From contig NZ_FNNR01000006.1 in NCBI RefSeq assembly GCF_900106835.1, positions 248,001 to 312,000 on the forward strand: DNA of 64,000 nucleotides, read 5' to 3'. Below, one piece after another: positions 42,035 to 50,983 of the stretch. Position numbers and translations under genes: made by a program. The stretch is from Arthrobacter sp. cf158. GTDB taxonomy: Bacteria; Actinomycetota; Actinomycetes; Actinomycetales; Micrococcaceae. Below the pieces are notes generated by a model. It was not told where the DNA came from. It worked only from the letters and a program-made list of their open reading frames with translations, and ran no database searches. The first letter of the stretch is position 1. Each line of letters opens with the position of its first letter.

Positions 42035-42400
42035 TTACCGCAGCAGGCGCCCGATGGCATCGGTGGCCTCCTTGACTTTGGCGTCGATCTGCTCGGCGCG
42101 GGCATCGGGATCAGGCTCGGAGGCTGCTCCCACGACGCAGTGGCCGATGTGCTCCTCAACAAGCCCGAGACTGACTGCGTGGAGGGCCTTGGTGGCGGCC
42201 GCAACCTGCGTGAGGATGTCGATGCAGTATTTGTCATCCTCCACCATGCGCGCGATTCCGCGGACCTGGCCCTCAATGCGTTTCAGCCGCTTGAGGTAGG
42301 CGTCCTTGTTGCTGGTGTAGCCATGCGGCGCGGCGTGCTCCAGGTCCACCTCGATGATGGGCGCGTCCGGGTGGCTCATGCTCAGATCTGCAGTGCTCAT
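42035..42400 (-). CDS. csoR: CsoR-family copper-sensing repressor
   Basis: 121 residues, all-helical. YLKRLKRIEGQVRGIARMVE begins the DUF156 core. The Cu(I) ligands are Cys59 (DKYCIDIL), His84 and Cys88 (VEEHIGHCV). Copper binding releases the repressor from G-tract palindromes; two such sites lie directly upstream (42413-42451). It leads the copper operon and regulates itself. Confidence 0.95.
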   Translation of the reverse strand: MSTADLSMSHPDAPIIEVDLEHAAPHGYTSNKDAYLKRLKRIEGQVRGIARMVEDDKYCIDILTQVAAATKALHAVSLGLVEEHIGHCVVGAASEPDPDARAEQIDAKVKEATDAIGRLLR

Positions 42401-42412
42401 GTTTTCAATATA

Positions 42413-42451
42413 TACCCGGAGGGGGTATGCGTCAAGTACCCCCAGGGGGTA
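42413..42451. promoter_or_regulatory. Two CsoR operators
   Basis: TACCCGGAGGGGGTA (42413-42427) and the perfect palindrome TACCCCCAGGGGGTA (42437-42451) match the CsoR G-tract consensus, with 24 bp between starts. They lie just upstream of the csoR ATG and between csoR and the divergent sugar operon. Confidence 0.9.
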
Positions 42452-42498
42452 TCTTCACTTCATGTGGAACCTAAAGTCGATGTCCCTCAAAACGTCTC

Positions 42499-42549
42499 TT
42501 GGTATAGACCAAAATGCTTAAAAACTGGATTCTTGTTTTGCAATGCAAA
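42499..42549. promoter_or_regulatory. DasR (dre)-like site and a second palindrome upstream of the sugar ABC operon
   Basis: TGGTATAGACCA (42500-42511) differs at one of 12 positions from the dre core TGGTCTAGACCA bound by the GlcNAc-responsive regulator DasR. TTTGCAATGCAAA (42537-42549) is a second perfect odd-centred palindrome and could be the site of the IclR regulator encoded at the end of the operon. Both lie 110-160 bp before the TTG start at 42658. No gene is seen in 42452-42657. Confidence 0.7.
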
Positions 42550-42657
42550 CCTTTTGACGAATGTGCTTCCGCCCACACCCGCGCGTTCATAGTGTTTGGT
42601 CTCATAGCCGCGGAGGGGGAAATCCCGCGGTATCCACCTTTTCTCCATGGAGGACAC

Positions 42658-43950
42658 TTGAAACTCGCACGCTCCGCCGCGGCCATTGCCATCGCAGCGC
42701 TCGCATTGACTGCCTGCGCTCCACCCACCTCCAACAACGCAGCCTCCAGCTCGGACGAGCAGACGGGCACCGTCCGTGTCTGGCTCTTCTCCGAGGTCAA
42801 CCAGGACCCCAAGTCCGCGGTGGTCAAGGAAGCCGTTGCTGAATTCGAAGCGGCACACAGTGGTGCCAGGATCGATGTCCAGTACATTCCCGTTGACAGC
42901 CGCGCCGAGCGGTTCAAGGCAGCGTTCAACGATCCTTCCAGCGCCCCGGATGTGGCCGAATTCGGCAACACGGACCTCGCCAGCTATGTGGCGTCCGGTG
43001 GCCTGGCCGACGTCACCGGGGACATCAAGTCCTGGGATGAAGCCAAGGACCTGGACCAGAAGATCCTGGACACCACCGAAATCGACGGCAAGAACTACGG
43101 TGTCCCGTGGTTCGTGGGTGTTCGTGCCCTCTACTACCGCACGGACCTCCTCCAGCAGCTCGGCCTTGAGGTTCCCAAGACCCTGGATGAGGTAGAAACC
43201 GTGGCCCGCGCTGTCCGCGCTGCAAACCCTGAGCTGCTGGGCATCTCCGTTGGCGGCGCTGCGCAGTTCTCCGCCATGCCGTACTTGTGGGCCAACGGCG
43301 GCGAGATCGCCACGAAGGAAGGCGAGAAGTTCGTTTCCGGCCTGGACTCCACAGAGTCACGCGAAGGCGTTGCGGCTTACACCCGCCTCCTCAAGGACGA
43401 CATCTGCCCTGCCCAGACCTGCGCTGAGTTCGGCGGCAATGCCAGCGTCCAGCAATTCATCGCCGGCAAGTCGGCCATGACCATTGGCGGCGACTTCAAC
43501 TACAAGGCAGTTGCTGCCAGCGCCATCAAGGACAAGTTCGCGGTGGTTCCGGTTCCCGGCAAGACTGCCGGTTCCATTGCTCCGGCTTTTGCCGGCGGCA
43601 ACAACCTGGGTGTCTTCAACAGCAGTGAACGCCGCACCTTGGCAGCAGACTTCGTGAAGTTGTTGGCCAGCAAAAAGTACCAGCAGAAGATGTTTGACTC
43701 CATGGGCAACCTCCCCACGTTCAGCGACGTCCAGAAGTCTGTGGCGGAGACCAACAAGCAGGTTGAACCGTTCATCAACACCTTGGGTGCCGGTACCAAA
43801 TTTGTCCCGGTGACGGAAAACTGGTCCACCATCGACGCCCAGGGTGTCTTCACCGGTATGTACCAGAAGGTTGTCACGGGCAAGGCTGACGTGAACGCCG
43901 CTACCACGGAGGCCGCTGCCGCCATGAACACGGCATTCGGGTCCAAGTAA
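42658..43950 (+). CDS. Sugar ABC transporter binding lipoprotein (DasA-like)
   Basis: 430 residues from TTG 42658 (GGAGG, 4 nt spacing). The lipobox is ALALTACAPP. The body is a family 1 solute-binding protein: TVRVWLFSEVNQDPKSAVVK, DVAEFGNTDLASYVASGGLA and GVPWFVGVRALYYRTDLL. With the permeases and a GH20 enzyme downstream and a dre site upstream, the substrate is probably N,N'-diacetylchitobiose or GlcNAc oligomers. The ATPase is missing, as is usual where MsiK serves several importers. Confidence 0.9.
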   Translation: MKLARSAAAIAIAALALTACAPPTSNNAASSSDEQTGTVRVWLFSEVNQDPKSAVVKEAVAEFEAAHSGARIDVQYIPVDSRAERFKAAFNDPSSAPDVAEFGNTDLASYVASGGLADVTGDIKSWDEAKDLDQKILDTTEIDGKNYGVPWFVGVRALYYRTDLLQQLGLEVPKTLDEVETVARAVRAANPELLGISVGGAAQFSAMPYLWANGGEIATKEGEKFVSGLDSTESREGVAAYTRLLKDDICPAQTCAEFGGNASVQQFIAGKSAMTIGGDFNYKAVAASAIKDKFAVVPVPGKTAGSIAPAFAGGNNLGVFNSSERRTLAADFVKLLASKKYQQKMFDSMGNLPTFSDVQKSVAETNKQVEPFINTLGAGTKFVPVTENWSTIDAQGVFTGMYQKVVTGKADVNAATTEAAAAMNTAFGSK

Positions 43951-43993
43951 TGCGCTACGCCCCACAACAAAGTCCAACAACCAAAGGCGCATC

Positions 43994-44986
43994 ATGACAG
44001 CGCTCACTCCGGTTCTGCCCGAAGCGCCGCAAGGCGGTACCCCGGGCAAAGGCTCGACGACGGCGGGACGCACGTCCCGGCGTTTCTCCAACGGAAAGCG
44101 CGGACTGGAGCCCTGGCTCTACCTTGCGCCGGCCTTCATCGTCCTGATCGCACTGCTCGGCTACCCGATCTTCCAGCTGATCAACGTCTCGCTGTACGAC
44201 TACCGCCAGGCCCAGGTCAGCGGCAAGGCGCCCCTGAACTTCGTGGGCCTGGAGAACTACCAGAAGCTCTTCGCGGACCCGCAGTTCTGGACCGTCCTGG
44301 GCAACACGGTGGTCTTCGCCACCGCCTGCGTGGTCTTCACCTTGCTGGTGGGCAGCTCCTTGGCGGTGCTGGCAACACGGCTTCGCCCGTGGGTCCGCTC
44401 GCTGCTGTTCGTGGTGTCGCTCGGCGCATGGGCCACTCCGGCAGTCACGGGCAGCGCCGTGTGGTTGTTTCTGTTCGAGCCCACCCTGGGTTTGGTCAAC
44501 AAGACGCTGGTGGCCATCGGCCTGACTCAGTTCGAGGGGTACTCCTGGACCTACGACAAATGGTCGGCCTTCGGGCTAGTCGCCAGCGAAGTGGTGTGGT
44601 GCTCGTTCCCGTTCGTGCTGGTCACGGTTTACGCAGGCATCCAGGCGATCCCCACCGAAGTCATTGAAGCCGCCAGGATTGACGGCGCGTCCATGCCCCG
44701 CATTGCCCGCAGCATCATGCTCCCCATGCTCCGGCCAATCGTGATCGTGGTGACCATCCAATCCATCATTTGGAACTTCAAGATCTTCTCGCAGATCTAC
44801 ATCATGACCAACGGCGGTGGCATAGCCGGCCAGAACCTGGTGCTGAACGTCTATGGATACCAGCAGGCCTTCGCCGCCAGCCTTTATGGCCTGGGTTCTG
44901 CACTGGGCGTGATCATGACCGCACTGCTCATGGTCATCACCTTGGTCTACCTCCGGATCCTCAAGAGAACAGGCGAAGCCCTATGA
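43994..44986 (+). CDS. Sugar ABC transporter permease (DasB/MalF-like)
   Basis: 330 residues, six helices. EVIEAARIDGASMPRIARSI, followed by the LPML sequence, is the EAA loop that contacts the ATPase. A polar, Gly-rich N-terminal tail of about 38 residues precedes the first helix (WLYLAPAFIVLIALLGYPIF). The gene starts 43 bp after the binding-protein gene and overlaps the next permease by ATGA. Confidence 0.93.
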   Translation: MTALTPVLPEAPQGGTPGKGSTTAGRTSRRFSNGKRGLEPWLYLAPAFIVLIALLGYPIFQLINVSLYDYRQAQVSGKAPLNFVGLENYQKLFADPQFWTVLGNTVVFATACVVFTLLVGSSLAVLATRLRPWVRSLLFVVSLGAWATPAVTGSAVWLFLFEPTLGLVNKTLVAIGLTQFEGYSWTYDKWSAFGLVASEVVWCSFPFVLVTVYAGIQAIPTEVIEAARIDGASMPRIARSIMLPMLRPIVIVVTIQSIIWNFKIFSQIYIMTNGGGIAGQNLVLNVYGYQQAFAASLYGLGSALGVIMTALLMVITLVYLRILKRTGEAL

Positions 44987-45894
44987 CCGCCGTCGACGTT
45001 TCATCAGTCCCGCGCCGAACCACCAAGGCTGACGCCCCGCAGAAGCTGCGGAAGCAGGGCAAGCGCCGCTTCGGCGCCGATGCCGCGGCGATTGTCATCG
45101 CCTTGATCGTTGCCTTCCCGCTGTTCTGGATGGTGCTGTCAGCACTCAAGCCCAAAACAGCGCTCGACGCCGGTGATGCAGCGCCGTACACCCTGGAGCC
45201 GTCGCTGGACTCGTTCGGGCGCGTCCTTGGTGTGAACAATTTTGGCCAGTATTTCCTGAACAGCGTGATCGTGGCGCTGGTAGTTGTGGTGCTGTCCACC
45301 GTCCTGGCGTTCCTCGCAGCTGTGGCGTTGACGCGCTACAACTTCAAGATGCGCACCAAACTGCTGATCATCATCCTGGTCTCGCAGATGGTGCCTGTGG
45401 AAGCACTCACCATTCCGCTGTTCTTCCTGCTGCGCAACGCCGGCGAAGCCATCCCGTTGGTGGGCCTGAACCAGCTGGGTTCGCTGGTTCTGGTGCACGT
45501 TGGTTTCAGCATTCCGTTCGCCATCTGGATGCTTCGCGGCTTCGTGGCCGCCGTCCCGCTGGAAGTTGAGGAGGCCGCCCGTTTGGACGGCGCCAGCAGC
45601 TTCCGGTTTGTTCGTTCCATCCTGTTCCCTTTGGTGGCGCCGGGTGTGGTGGCATGTTCGGTGTTCTCGTTCATTTCCACGTGGAACGACTTCCTGTTTG
45701 CCAAGACCTTCATCATTTCCGCCCAGGAGAGCCAGACGCTGCCCATTGCCTTGCTGACGTTCTTCAAGCCCGACCAAAACGATTGGGGAGCCATCATGGC
45801 CGGTTCGGTCATTATGACCATTCCTGTGCTGATCTTCTTCGTGTCAGTCCAGCGCAAGCTGGTGTCCGGACTGGCCGGGGCGGTGAAGGGATGA
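44983..45894 (+). CDS. Sugar ABC transporter permease (DasC/MalG-like)
   Basis: 303 residues, six helices. EVEEAARLDGASSFRFVRSI is the EAA loop. The ATG overlaps the stop of the previous permease, and the stop overlaps the start of the GH20 gene, so permease and enzyme are translationally coupled. The frame upstream to 44770 is out-of-gene sequence. Confidence 0.94.
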   Translation: MTAVDVSSVPRRTTKADAPQKLRKQGKRRFGADAAAIVIALIVAFPLFWMVLSALKPKTALDAGDAAPYTLEPSLDSFGRVLGVNNFGQYFLNSVIVALVVVVLSTVLAFLAAVALTRYNFKMRTKLLIIILVSQMVPVEALTIPLFFLLRNAGEAIPLVGLNQLGSLVLVHVGFSIPFAIWMLRGFVAAVPLEVEEAARLDGASSFRFVRSILFPLVAPGVVACSVFSFISTWNDFLFAKTFIISAQESQTLPIALLTFFKPDQNDWGAIMAGSVIMTIPVLIFFVSVQRKLVSGLAGAVKG

Positions 45895-47513
45895 GCGGGC
45901 TCCACCAGTTGGTCCCAGCGCCGTGGACCTTTTCAGCGGGGACTGGCGAGTTGGAGCTCGACGCCGGCACAACTCTGGGTGCCGATCCTGAACTCCGCGG
46001 TCCTCGCCGCTGGCTCGCCCGGGCTTTGGGCGCAGCCACCGGTTGGGACCTGGCTCCCGCTCCGGCCGGCGAGGGAGATATCCGAATCCTGCTTGACCCC
46101 ACACTCGACGCCGAGGCTTATCGACTGGAAGTGAGTGACGGCGTCGTTATCTCTGCGGGTGATGCCGCCGGTGCGTTCTATGGTGCACAGACGCTGTTGC
46201 AGTTGATGGGCCCGGCCGCGCTGCGGCAGGCGCCGGTTGGGGCTGTTGATGGATGGTCTGTTCCGCGCGTTTCAGTGGAAGACAAGCCGCGATTCGGCTA
46301 CCGCGGCACCATGTTGGACGTCGCGCGGCACTTCATGCCAAAGGACAACGTGCTCCGGTTCATCGACGTGATGGCCATGCACAAACTCAACGTCCTTCAC
46401 CTCCATTTGACGGACGATCAGGGCTGGCGGATCCAGATCAACCGCTATCCCAAACTGACCGAAACCGGTGCGTGGCGCCGTGAATCGTCGCTTGGTTCCT
46501 GGCGTGCAGGTGTTTTCGATGGCCGACCGCACGGTGGCTTCTACACGCAGGACGATCTTCGCGAGATCGTGGCATTCGCCGCCGATCGGCACATCACCGT
46601 CATCCCGGAGGTTGACGTTCCGGGCCACAGCCAGGCGGCCATCGCGGCGTACCCGGAGCTGGGTGCAGGCCCAGCGGAGGGTACAGCGCCTGTGGAGGTG
46701 TGGACGCGCTGGGGCATCAATGAGACCGTTTTGGAAGTGTCCGAAACCTCTCTGGATTTCTACCGGAACGTCCTGGATGAAGTGGTGGAGATCTTCCCCT
46801 CCCCGTGGATCAGCCTCGGCGGGGACGAGGTGCCACTGACACAATGGCAAGCCAGCCCGCAAGCGCAGGCAAAGGCTGCAGAGCTGGGCTTGGACGATGT
46901 TTCGGGCCTTCACAGTTGGTTCGTCGGGCAGCTTGCTCTGCATTTGAAGGGCCACGGCCGCGCCACGTCCGTATGGGACGAAATCGGCGACGGCGGCCTT
47001 CCGGACGGGGCTCTTGTGGCGTCCTGGCGCGGATACGAAGGCGGTATCGACGCCCTGCGCAACGGCTATGACGTGGTGATGTGCCCCGAGCACAAGCTTT
47101 ACCTCGACCACCGCCAAGCCGACGGTGATGAGGAGCCGGTGCCGGTTGGTTTCGTGACCACGCTGCAGGACGTCTACGAGTTTGAGCCACTGCCAGGCCT
47201 GGAAGGCACTGACTTCCCGGGCCGTCTGCTGGGGGCCCAAGCCAACATCTGGAGCGAACACCTGGATTCGCCCCGGCGCGTGCAGTTCGCAGCGTTCCCC
47301 CGCCTGAGTGCGATCGCCGAGGTGTTCTGGTCCAGGCCGGAGGGCCGGGACTACGATGAGTTCCTGACGCGACTCACGGATGCGCATCTGGCACGGCTCG
47401 AGGCCATGGGTGTGGAATACCGGCCATTGTCCGGTCCTGCGCCGTGGCAGCAACGCCCGGGTGTTGAGGGTTGGAAGCGCGATTACGACGCCGAGCAGCT
47501 TGTAAGGAACTGA
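45891..47513 (+). CDS. GH20 beta-N-acetylhexosaminidase
   Basis: 540 residues, no signal peptide. An N-terminal GH20b domain (residues 20-120) precedes the TIM barrel: RFGYRGTMLDVARHFMPKDN, KLNVLHLHLTDDQGWRIQIN, VIPEVDVPGHSQAAIAAYPE, and SLGGDEVPLTQW with the catalytic Asp-Glu pair. It would split imported chitobiose in the cytoplasm to GlcNAc by substrate-assisted catalysis. ATG 45891 overlaps the permease stop by four bases. Confidence 0.95.
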   Translation: MSGLHQLVPAPWTFSAGTGELELDAGTTLGADPELRGPRRWLARALGAATGWDLAPAPAGEGDIRILLDPTLDAEAYRLEVSDGVVISAGDAAGAFYGAQTLLQLMGPAALRQAPVGAVDGWSVPRVSVEDKPRFGYRGTMLDVARHFMPKDNVLRFIDVMAMHKLNVLHLHLTDDQGWRIQINRYPKLTETGAWRRESSLGSWRAGVFDGRPHGGFYTQDDLREIVAFAADRHITVIPEVDVPGHSQAAIAAYPELGAGPAEGTAPVEVWTRWGINETVLEVSETSLDFYRNVLDEVVEIFPSPWISLGGDEVPLTQWQASPQAQAKAAELGLDDVSGLHSWFVGQLALHLKGHGRATSVWDEIGDGGLPDGALVASWRGYEGGIDALRNGYDVVMCPEHKLYLDHRQADGDEEPVPVGFVTTLQDVYEFEPLPGLEGTDFPGRLLGAQANIWSEHLDSPRRVQFAAFPRLSAIAEVFWSRPEGRDYDEFLTRLTDAHLARLEAMGVEYRPLSGPAPWQQRPGVEGWKRDYDAEQLVRN

Positions 47514-48329
47514 GTGACTATTGAAGGCAAGGATGCCCGGAATTCCTCGGCATCACTCCGCAAAGCGCTGGCGCTGCTCACTGTTGTGGCTGAGGAGCCC
47601 GGCAACGGTGATGGGCTTGCCCTGGTGGAGCTGGCCCGGCTCTCTGGCCTGAACAAGAGCACGTTGTTGCGCCTAGCCGCGCCGCTCCTCGAGGAGAACC
47701 TGCTGGAGCGAGACCACGAGACCGGGAAGTTCCGCCTGGGTCACGGCTGTCTGCGCCTGGGCCAGTCCTATCTTGACCGGGTGGATCTGCGCAGCGTCGC
47801 CAATGGTGAGCTCCGGAGCCTCATGCGTGCCACGGAAAGCACCTGCCACTTGGTGGTGCTTTCCGGGCACGACGTTGTGTACCTGGACAAGGTGGAGGAC
47901 GAGGCCACAGTGCGGATGGCTTCGCGCGTGGGCGCCACTATGCCTGCCTACTGCACCGCCGTTGGCAAGGCCATGCTCGCGTTCAGTCCGGAGGAAGTAG
48001 TGGGGCCTATCCTGGCCGGAAACCTGGAGCCGCTCACGGACAAGACCATCACGGATCCCTCGCTGCTCCGGGCTGATTTTGAAGCCATCCGGCGGCGGGG
48101 CTACTCCATTGATGACCGTGAGAACGAGCCGGAAGTGCGGTGCGTGGCCGCACCGATCTTTGGTCATGACGATCACGTAGTGGCGGCCCTGTCTGTGTCC
48201 TCGTTGTCGTCGCGGATGACCGCCAAACGTGTCCGTGAGGTGGGGCCCATGGCTGCGGAGACAAGCCTCCGGATATCCGCCAAGCTTGGTTCCCGCCGGG
48301 CGTCCGCGAAGCTGGCGAATCTCGCATGA
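47514..48329 (+). CDS. IclR-family transcriptional regulator
   Basis: 271 residues from GTG 47514, directly after the GH20 stop. An N-terminal winged helix (LVELARLSGLNKSTLLRLAA) is followed by the IclR effector domain (CHLVVLSGHDVVYLDKVEDE, MPAYCTAVGKAMLAFSP, RGYSIDDRENEPEVRCVAAP). It probably responds to an amino sugar and controls this operon; the palindrome at 42537 is a candidate site. The stop overlaps the rhodanese gene by ATGA. Confidence 0.93.
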   Translation: MTIEGKDARNSSASLRKALALLTVVAEEPGNGDGLALVELARLSGLNKSTLLRLAAPLLEENLLERDHETGKFRLGHGCLRLGQSYLDRVDLRSVANGELRSLMRATESTCHLVVLSGHDVVYLDKVEDEATVRMASRVGATMPAYCTAVGKAMLAFSPEEVVGPILAGNLEPLTDKTITDPSLLRADFEAIRRRGYSIDDRENEPEVRCVAAPIFGHDDHVVAALSVSSLSSRMTAKRVREVGPMAAETSLRISAKLGSRRASAKLANLA

Positions 48330-48730
48330 GTATGAGTGCAGCTGAATATTTCCGGGCGAAGCTTGAGTGCGAGATTGACGTCATGGACGTTGCTGACGCC
48401 ACGCCAGGCTCATTGGTTGTGGTGGACACCCGCAGGCAATCCTCGTGGGACCACGGACATATTCCGGGTGCCGTACATATCCCGACGGCGCAGATTCCGG
48501 CGTTGGCCGCCGACGTCATTCCGGCTGGTTCGCAAGTAGTGGTCTACTCCTGGGGTCCAGGGTGCAATGGCAGCACGTTAGCGGCGCTTGCCTTCGCGGA
48601 ACTGGGGTACTCCGTCAGGGAAATGATCGGAGGCATCGAGTACTGGATCCGTAACGGACTCCCTGTGGAAACACCCGCGGGAGTTGTTCAAACTGAGCCG
48701 GATGCGCTGGTGACAGCACATCCGGCCTGA
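48326..48730 (+). CDS. Rhodanese-like sulfurtransferase domain protein
   Basis: 134 residues. VVVDTRRQSSWDHGHIPGAV is the CDC25/rhodanese core, and VVYSWGPGCNGSTLAALAFA holds the active-site Cys80. Single-domain rhodaneses carry sulfane sulfur on this Cys. The loop is longer than the usual CxxGxR, so the acceptor may differ. Translationally coupled to the IclR gene. Confidence 0.9.
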   Translation: MSMSAAEYFRAKLECEIDVMDVADATPGSLVVVDTRRQSSWDHGHIPGAVHIPTAQIPALAADVIPAGSQVVVYSWGPGCNGSTLAALAFAELGYSVREMIGGIEYWIRNGLPVETPAGVVQTEPDALVTAHPA

Positions 48731-48744
48731 GGTCAATCGGGGGC

Positions 48745-49398
48745 ATGATGGCAGTTTTCGTACTGATTCACGGTGGTGGTTCCACGGCATGGGATTGGCA
48801 TCTGGTGGGCCCGCTGCTGGAAGCATCGGGGCATGAAGTGGTGGTTGTCGACTTGCCCATTGAAGATGCCGCTGCCGGACTTGAGGACTACACCCGCGCA
48901 GTGACGGAAGCGGTTGGCGATGCTCAGCACACCATCGTGGTGGGGCATTCGTTGGGTGGCTTCACGGCCCCCTTGGTCTGCGAGGAGCTCCATTCCGATG
49001 GCCTGGTGTACCTCTCGGCGATGATTCCGATGCCCGGCGAGACCTTTGGTGCCTGGTGGACCAACACCGGCCATGACCGCGAGACCATTCCCGATGAGCC
49101 ATATTTCAATCTCGTCCCTGACGATTTGGCACAGGAGGCCACCGAACGGGAGCGCGATCAGCAGGGGGCCTGGATGTCAGGGCCCTGGCCCGGCAAACAC
49201 CCGGACGTGCCAACCCTGGGGATTCTATGCCGCGACGATCTGTTCTTCCCTCCGAGGTTTATGAGGCGCCAGGTTCGCGACAGGCTGGGAACAGAACCCG
49301 TGGAAATCCCTGGTGGTCACTACGCCACGTTGAGCAATCCGGACGCCGTGGCCACCGCTCTCAATGACTTCGCCCGGCAGATTTCCGGAAGCGGATAA
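48745..49398 (+). CDS. Alpha/beta hydrolase
   Basis: 217 residues. FVLIHGGGSTAWDWHLVGPL provides the oxyanion loop, VVGHSLGGFTAPLV the nucleophile Ser, and GGHYATLSNPDAVA the catalytic His. It resembles the MenH/hydroxynitrile-lyase-like group of small hydrolases. The substrate is unknown. It lies 14 bp after the rhodanese gene and may be part of the same transcript. Confidence 0.9.
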   Translation: MMAVFVLIHGGGSTAWDWHLVGPLLEASGHEVVVVDLPIEDAAAGLEDYTRAVTEAVGDAQHTIVVGHSLGGFTAPLVCEELHSDGLVYLSAMIPMPGETFGAWWTNTGHDRETIPDEPYFNLVPDDLAQEATERERDQQGAWMSGPWPGKHPDVPTLGILCRDDLFFPPRFMRRQVRDRLGTEPVEIPGGHYATLSNPDAVATALNDFARQISGSG

Positions 49399-49406
49399 CC
49401 CTGGGG

Positions 49407-49844
49407 TCAGGCTTTCGTTAGATCCTGGGCAAGCATCACCAGGATTCCGCTGGGCCCGCGAAGATAAGTGAGCTTGTAGACGTCACCGTAAGTAGCTACG
49501 CCGCGAAGGGGAGTGCAACCGTGCTTCGCGGCTATCTCAAGGGCTTCGTCGATGTTGTCAACGGAGAAGGCCACCCGGTGCATTCCGATTTCGTTTGGAA
49601 GGGTGGGCTGCGTCTCGATCGCATCCGGGTGGATGTACTCGAACAGTTCCAGCTGTCCCTGGCCATCCGGGGTTTGGAGCACCGCGATCTTCGCGTGGTT
49701 GCCATCAAGCCCGACGGCGGTATCCGCCCACTCGCCGCTGACGGTGTCGCGGCCCAGCACTGTCAGACCCAGATCGGTGAAGAACGCGATGGTTTCTTCG
49801 ATGTCCCGCACAGCAATACCGACGTTCTCAAGCTTGATGGCCAT
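49407..49844 (-). CDS. VOC-family (glyoxalase/dioxygenase-like) protein
   Basis: 145 residues with two beta-alpha-beta-beta-beta modules: KLENVGIAVRDIEETIAFFT and MHRVAFSVDNIDEALEIAAK. Possible metal ligands are in HAKIAVL, the QLELFEY strand and GMHRVAF. This fold covers glyoxalases, epimerases and resistance proteins; nothing fixes the substrate. It is convergent with the hydrolase gene. Confidence 0.88.
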   Translation of the reverse strand: MAIKLENVGIAVRDIEETIAFFTDLGLTVLGRDTVSGEWADTAVGLDGNHAKIAVLQTPDGQGQLELFEYIHPDAIETQPTLPNEIGMHRVAFSVDNIDEALEIAAKHGCTPLRGVATYGDVYKLTYLRGPSGILVMLAQDLTKA

Positions 49845-49877
49845 GGGTTCGAAGCTACCAAGGCATGCGGAATAGCT

Positions 49878-50489
49878 CTAGTGGTGAATCGGCTCAACAC
49901 TCAAAGCTTCCACGAGACGCGCGTACGTTTCCTCAATCGCTCCTCTGCGGCTGCTGATGACTGATGCGGAGCCTCGGTTGTGAAGGCCGTTGGTCAGGCC
50001 GATATACATTGACTTCAGCAGTTGGGGCCCGCCGTTCTGCTCCACAATCGCCGTGACCCGGGCGTGCCAGGGATCGTGCTTGTCTCCGCGAGCGTAGAAC
50101 CGCTCGATCGAGGACTCTTGAGTGTCCATGAGAACGACCTCTCGAAAGCCCGCGCCGGATTTCCGGGCAACGTTGCGGAACAATGCGATTTCCTGGTCGG
50201 AGTCGAGAAATTGCGGCATGATCACGCGGTGCCCCGCGGCCAGATGCGTGGCAGCCATGGTGAGCGCGATGGGGCGGACCAGATTCCCCGCTGCCTGAAA
50301 ATACTCCTGCCAGCCACCAATGAGGCAACGGACTTGATCGACATCCAAGTTCAAAGTTCCTGGATGCCGGTCGGAGAAGAGCCTGGCCAGGGTCGACTTT
50401 CCGATGCCCGGTGGACCGTTCAACAGAATCAACTCTGGCGTCGATTGCTCACCGTCTGCTTGGTCGAAGGTCTCTGGAATTCTTCGCAT
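49878..50489 (-). CDS. AAA/P-loop kinase-like protein
   Basis: 203 residues from ATG 50489. LILLNGPPGIGKSTLARLFS is a Walker A loop, and VIMPQFLDSDQEIALFRNVA with VVLMDTQESSIERFYAR resembles small gluconate- or chloramphenicol-kinase-type P-loop enzymes. The substrate is unknown. The longer open frame to 50831 covers the opposite-strand gene start and is not used. Divergent from the DUF1801 gene by 60 bp. Confidence 0.82.
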   Translation of the reverse strand: MRRIPETFDQADGEQSTPELILLNGPPGIGKSTLARLFSDRHPGTLNLDVDQVRCLIGGWQEYFQAAGNLVRPIALTMAATHLAAGHRVIMPQFLDSDQEIALFRNVARKSGAGFREVVLMDTQESSIERFYARGDKHDPWHARVTAIVEQNGGPQLLKSMYIGLTNGLHNRGSASVISSRRGAIEETYARLVEALSVEPIHH

Positions 50490-50549
50490 GCTCAACACCC
50501 TAGGCGGGAATAGGATCGGGTGTGCACCATCGCTCACAGGGAGGCCATC

Positions 50550-50903
50550 ATGACACCGGGTACCATCAGCGAGTACATCGACCAGTACGACGGCGATGTT
50601 CGGCAACGACTGCTGATCGTGTACCAACTGATCCGCTCGGCCGTGCCTGATGAAGCGGAAGAATCGATCAGCTGGCGCATGCCCACCTTCAAGCTCGGCA
50701 CCGAGCCGCTGTTCTTCTTCACTGGAACAAAGCACCACGTCGGGTTCTATCCGACCCCCGATGCGATCACGCATTTCTCCGCGGAGCTGGCAGATTTCGG
50801 GACCACCGAGCACGCCATCAAACTGCCCCATAAATCCCCACTCCCCACCGAGCTCATCAGCGATATCATCGCGTGGCGGCTGCAGCAGCTGCCTTCAACT
50901 TAA
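50550..50903 (+). CDS. DUF1801 (YdhG/FrataxinLike) family protein
   Basis: 117 residues from ATG 50550 (GGGAGG, 5 nt spacing). EYIDQYDGDVRQRLLIVYQL then SISWRMPTFKLGTEPLFFFT and KHHVGFYPTPDAI match the DUF1801 fold, members of which have been proposed as iron chaperones related to frataxin. No evidence in the neighbourhood adds to this. Confidence 0.88.
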   Translation: MTPGTISEYIDQYDGDVRQRLLIVYQLIRSAVPDEAEESISWRMPTFKLGTEPLFFFTGTKHHVGFYPTPDAITHFSAELADFGTTEHAIKLPHKSPLPTELISDIIAWRLQQLPST

Positions 50904-50983
50904 GGCTCGACGGCGACGCTCACCTGAGTGCCGACGTCGTACGTCTTTGACTCCCATCTCGCCACCTTGGAAGGACCGCCTCC

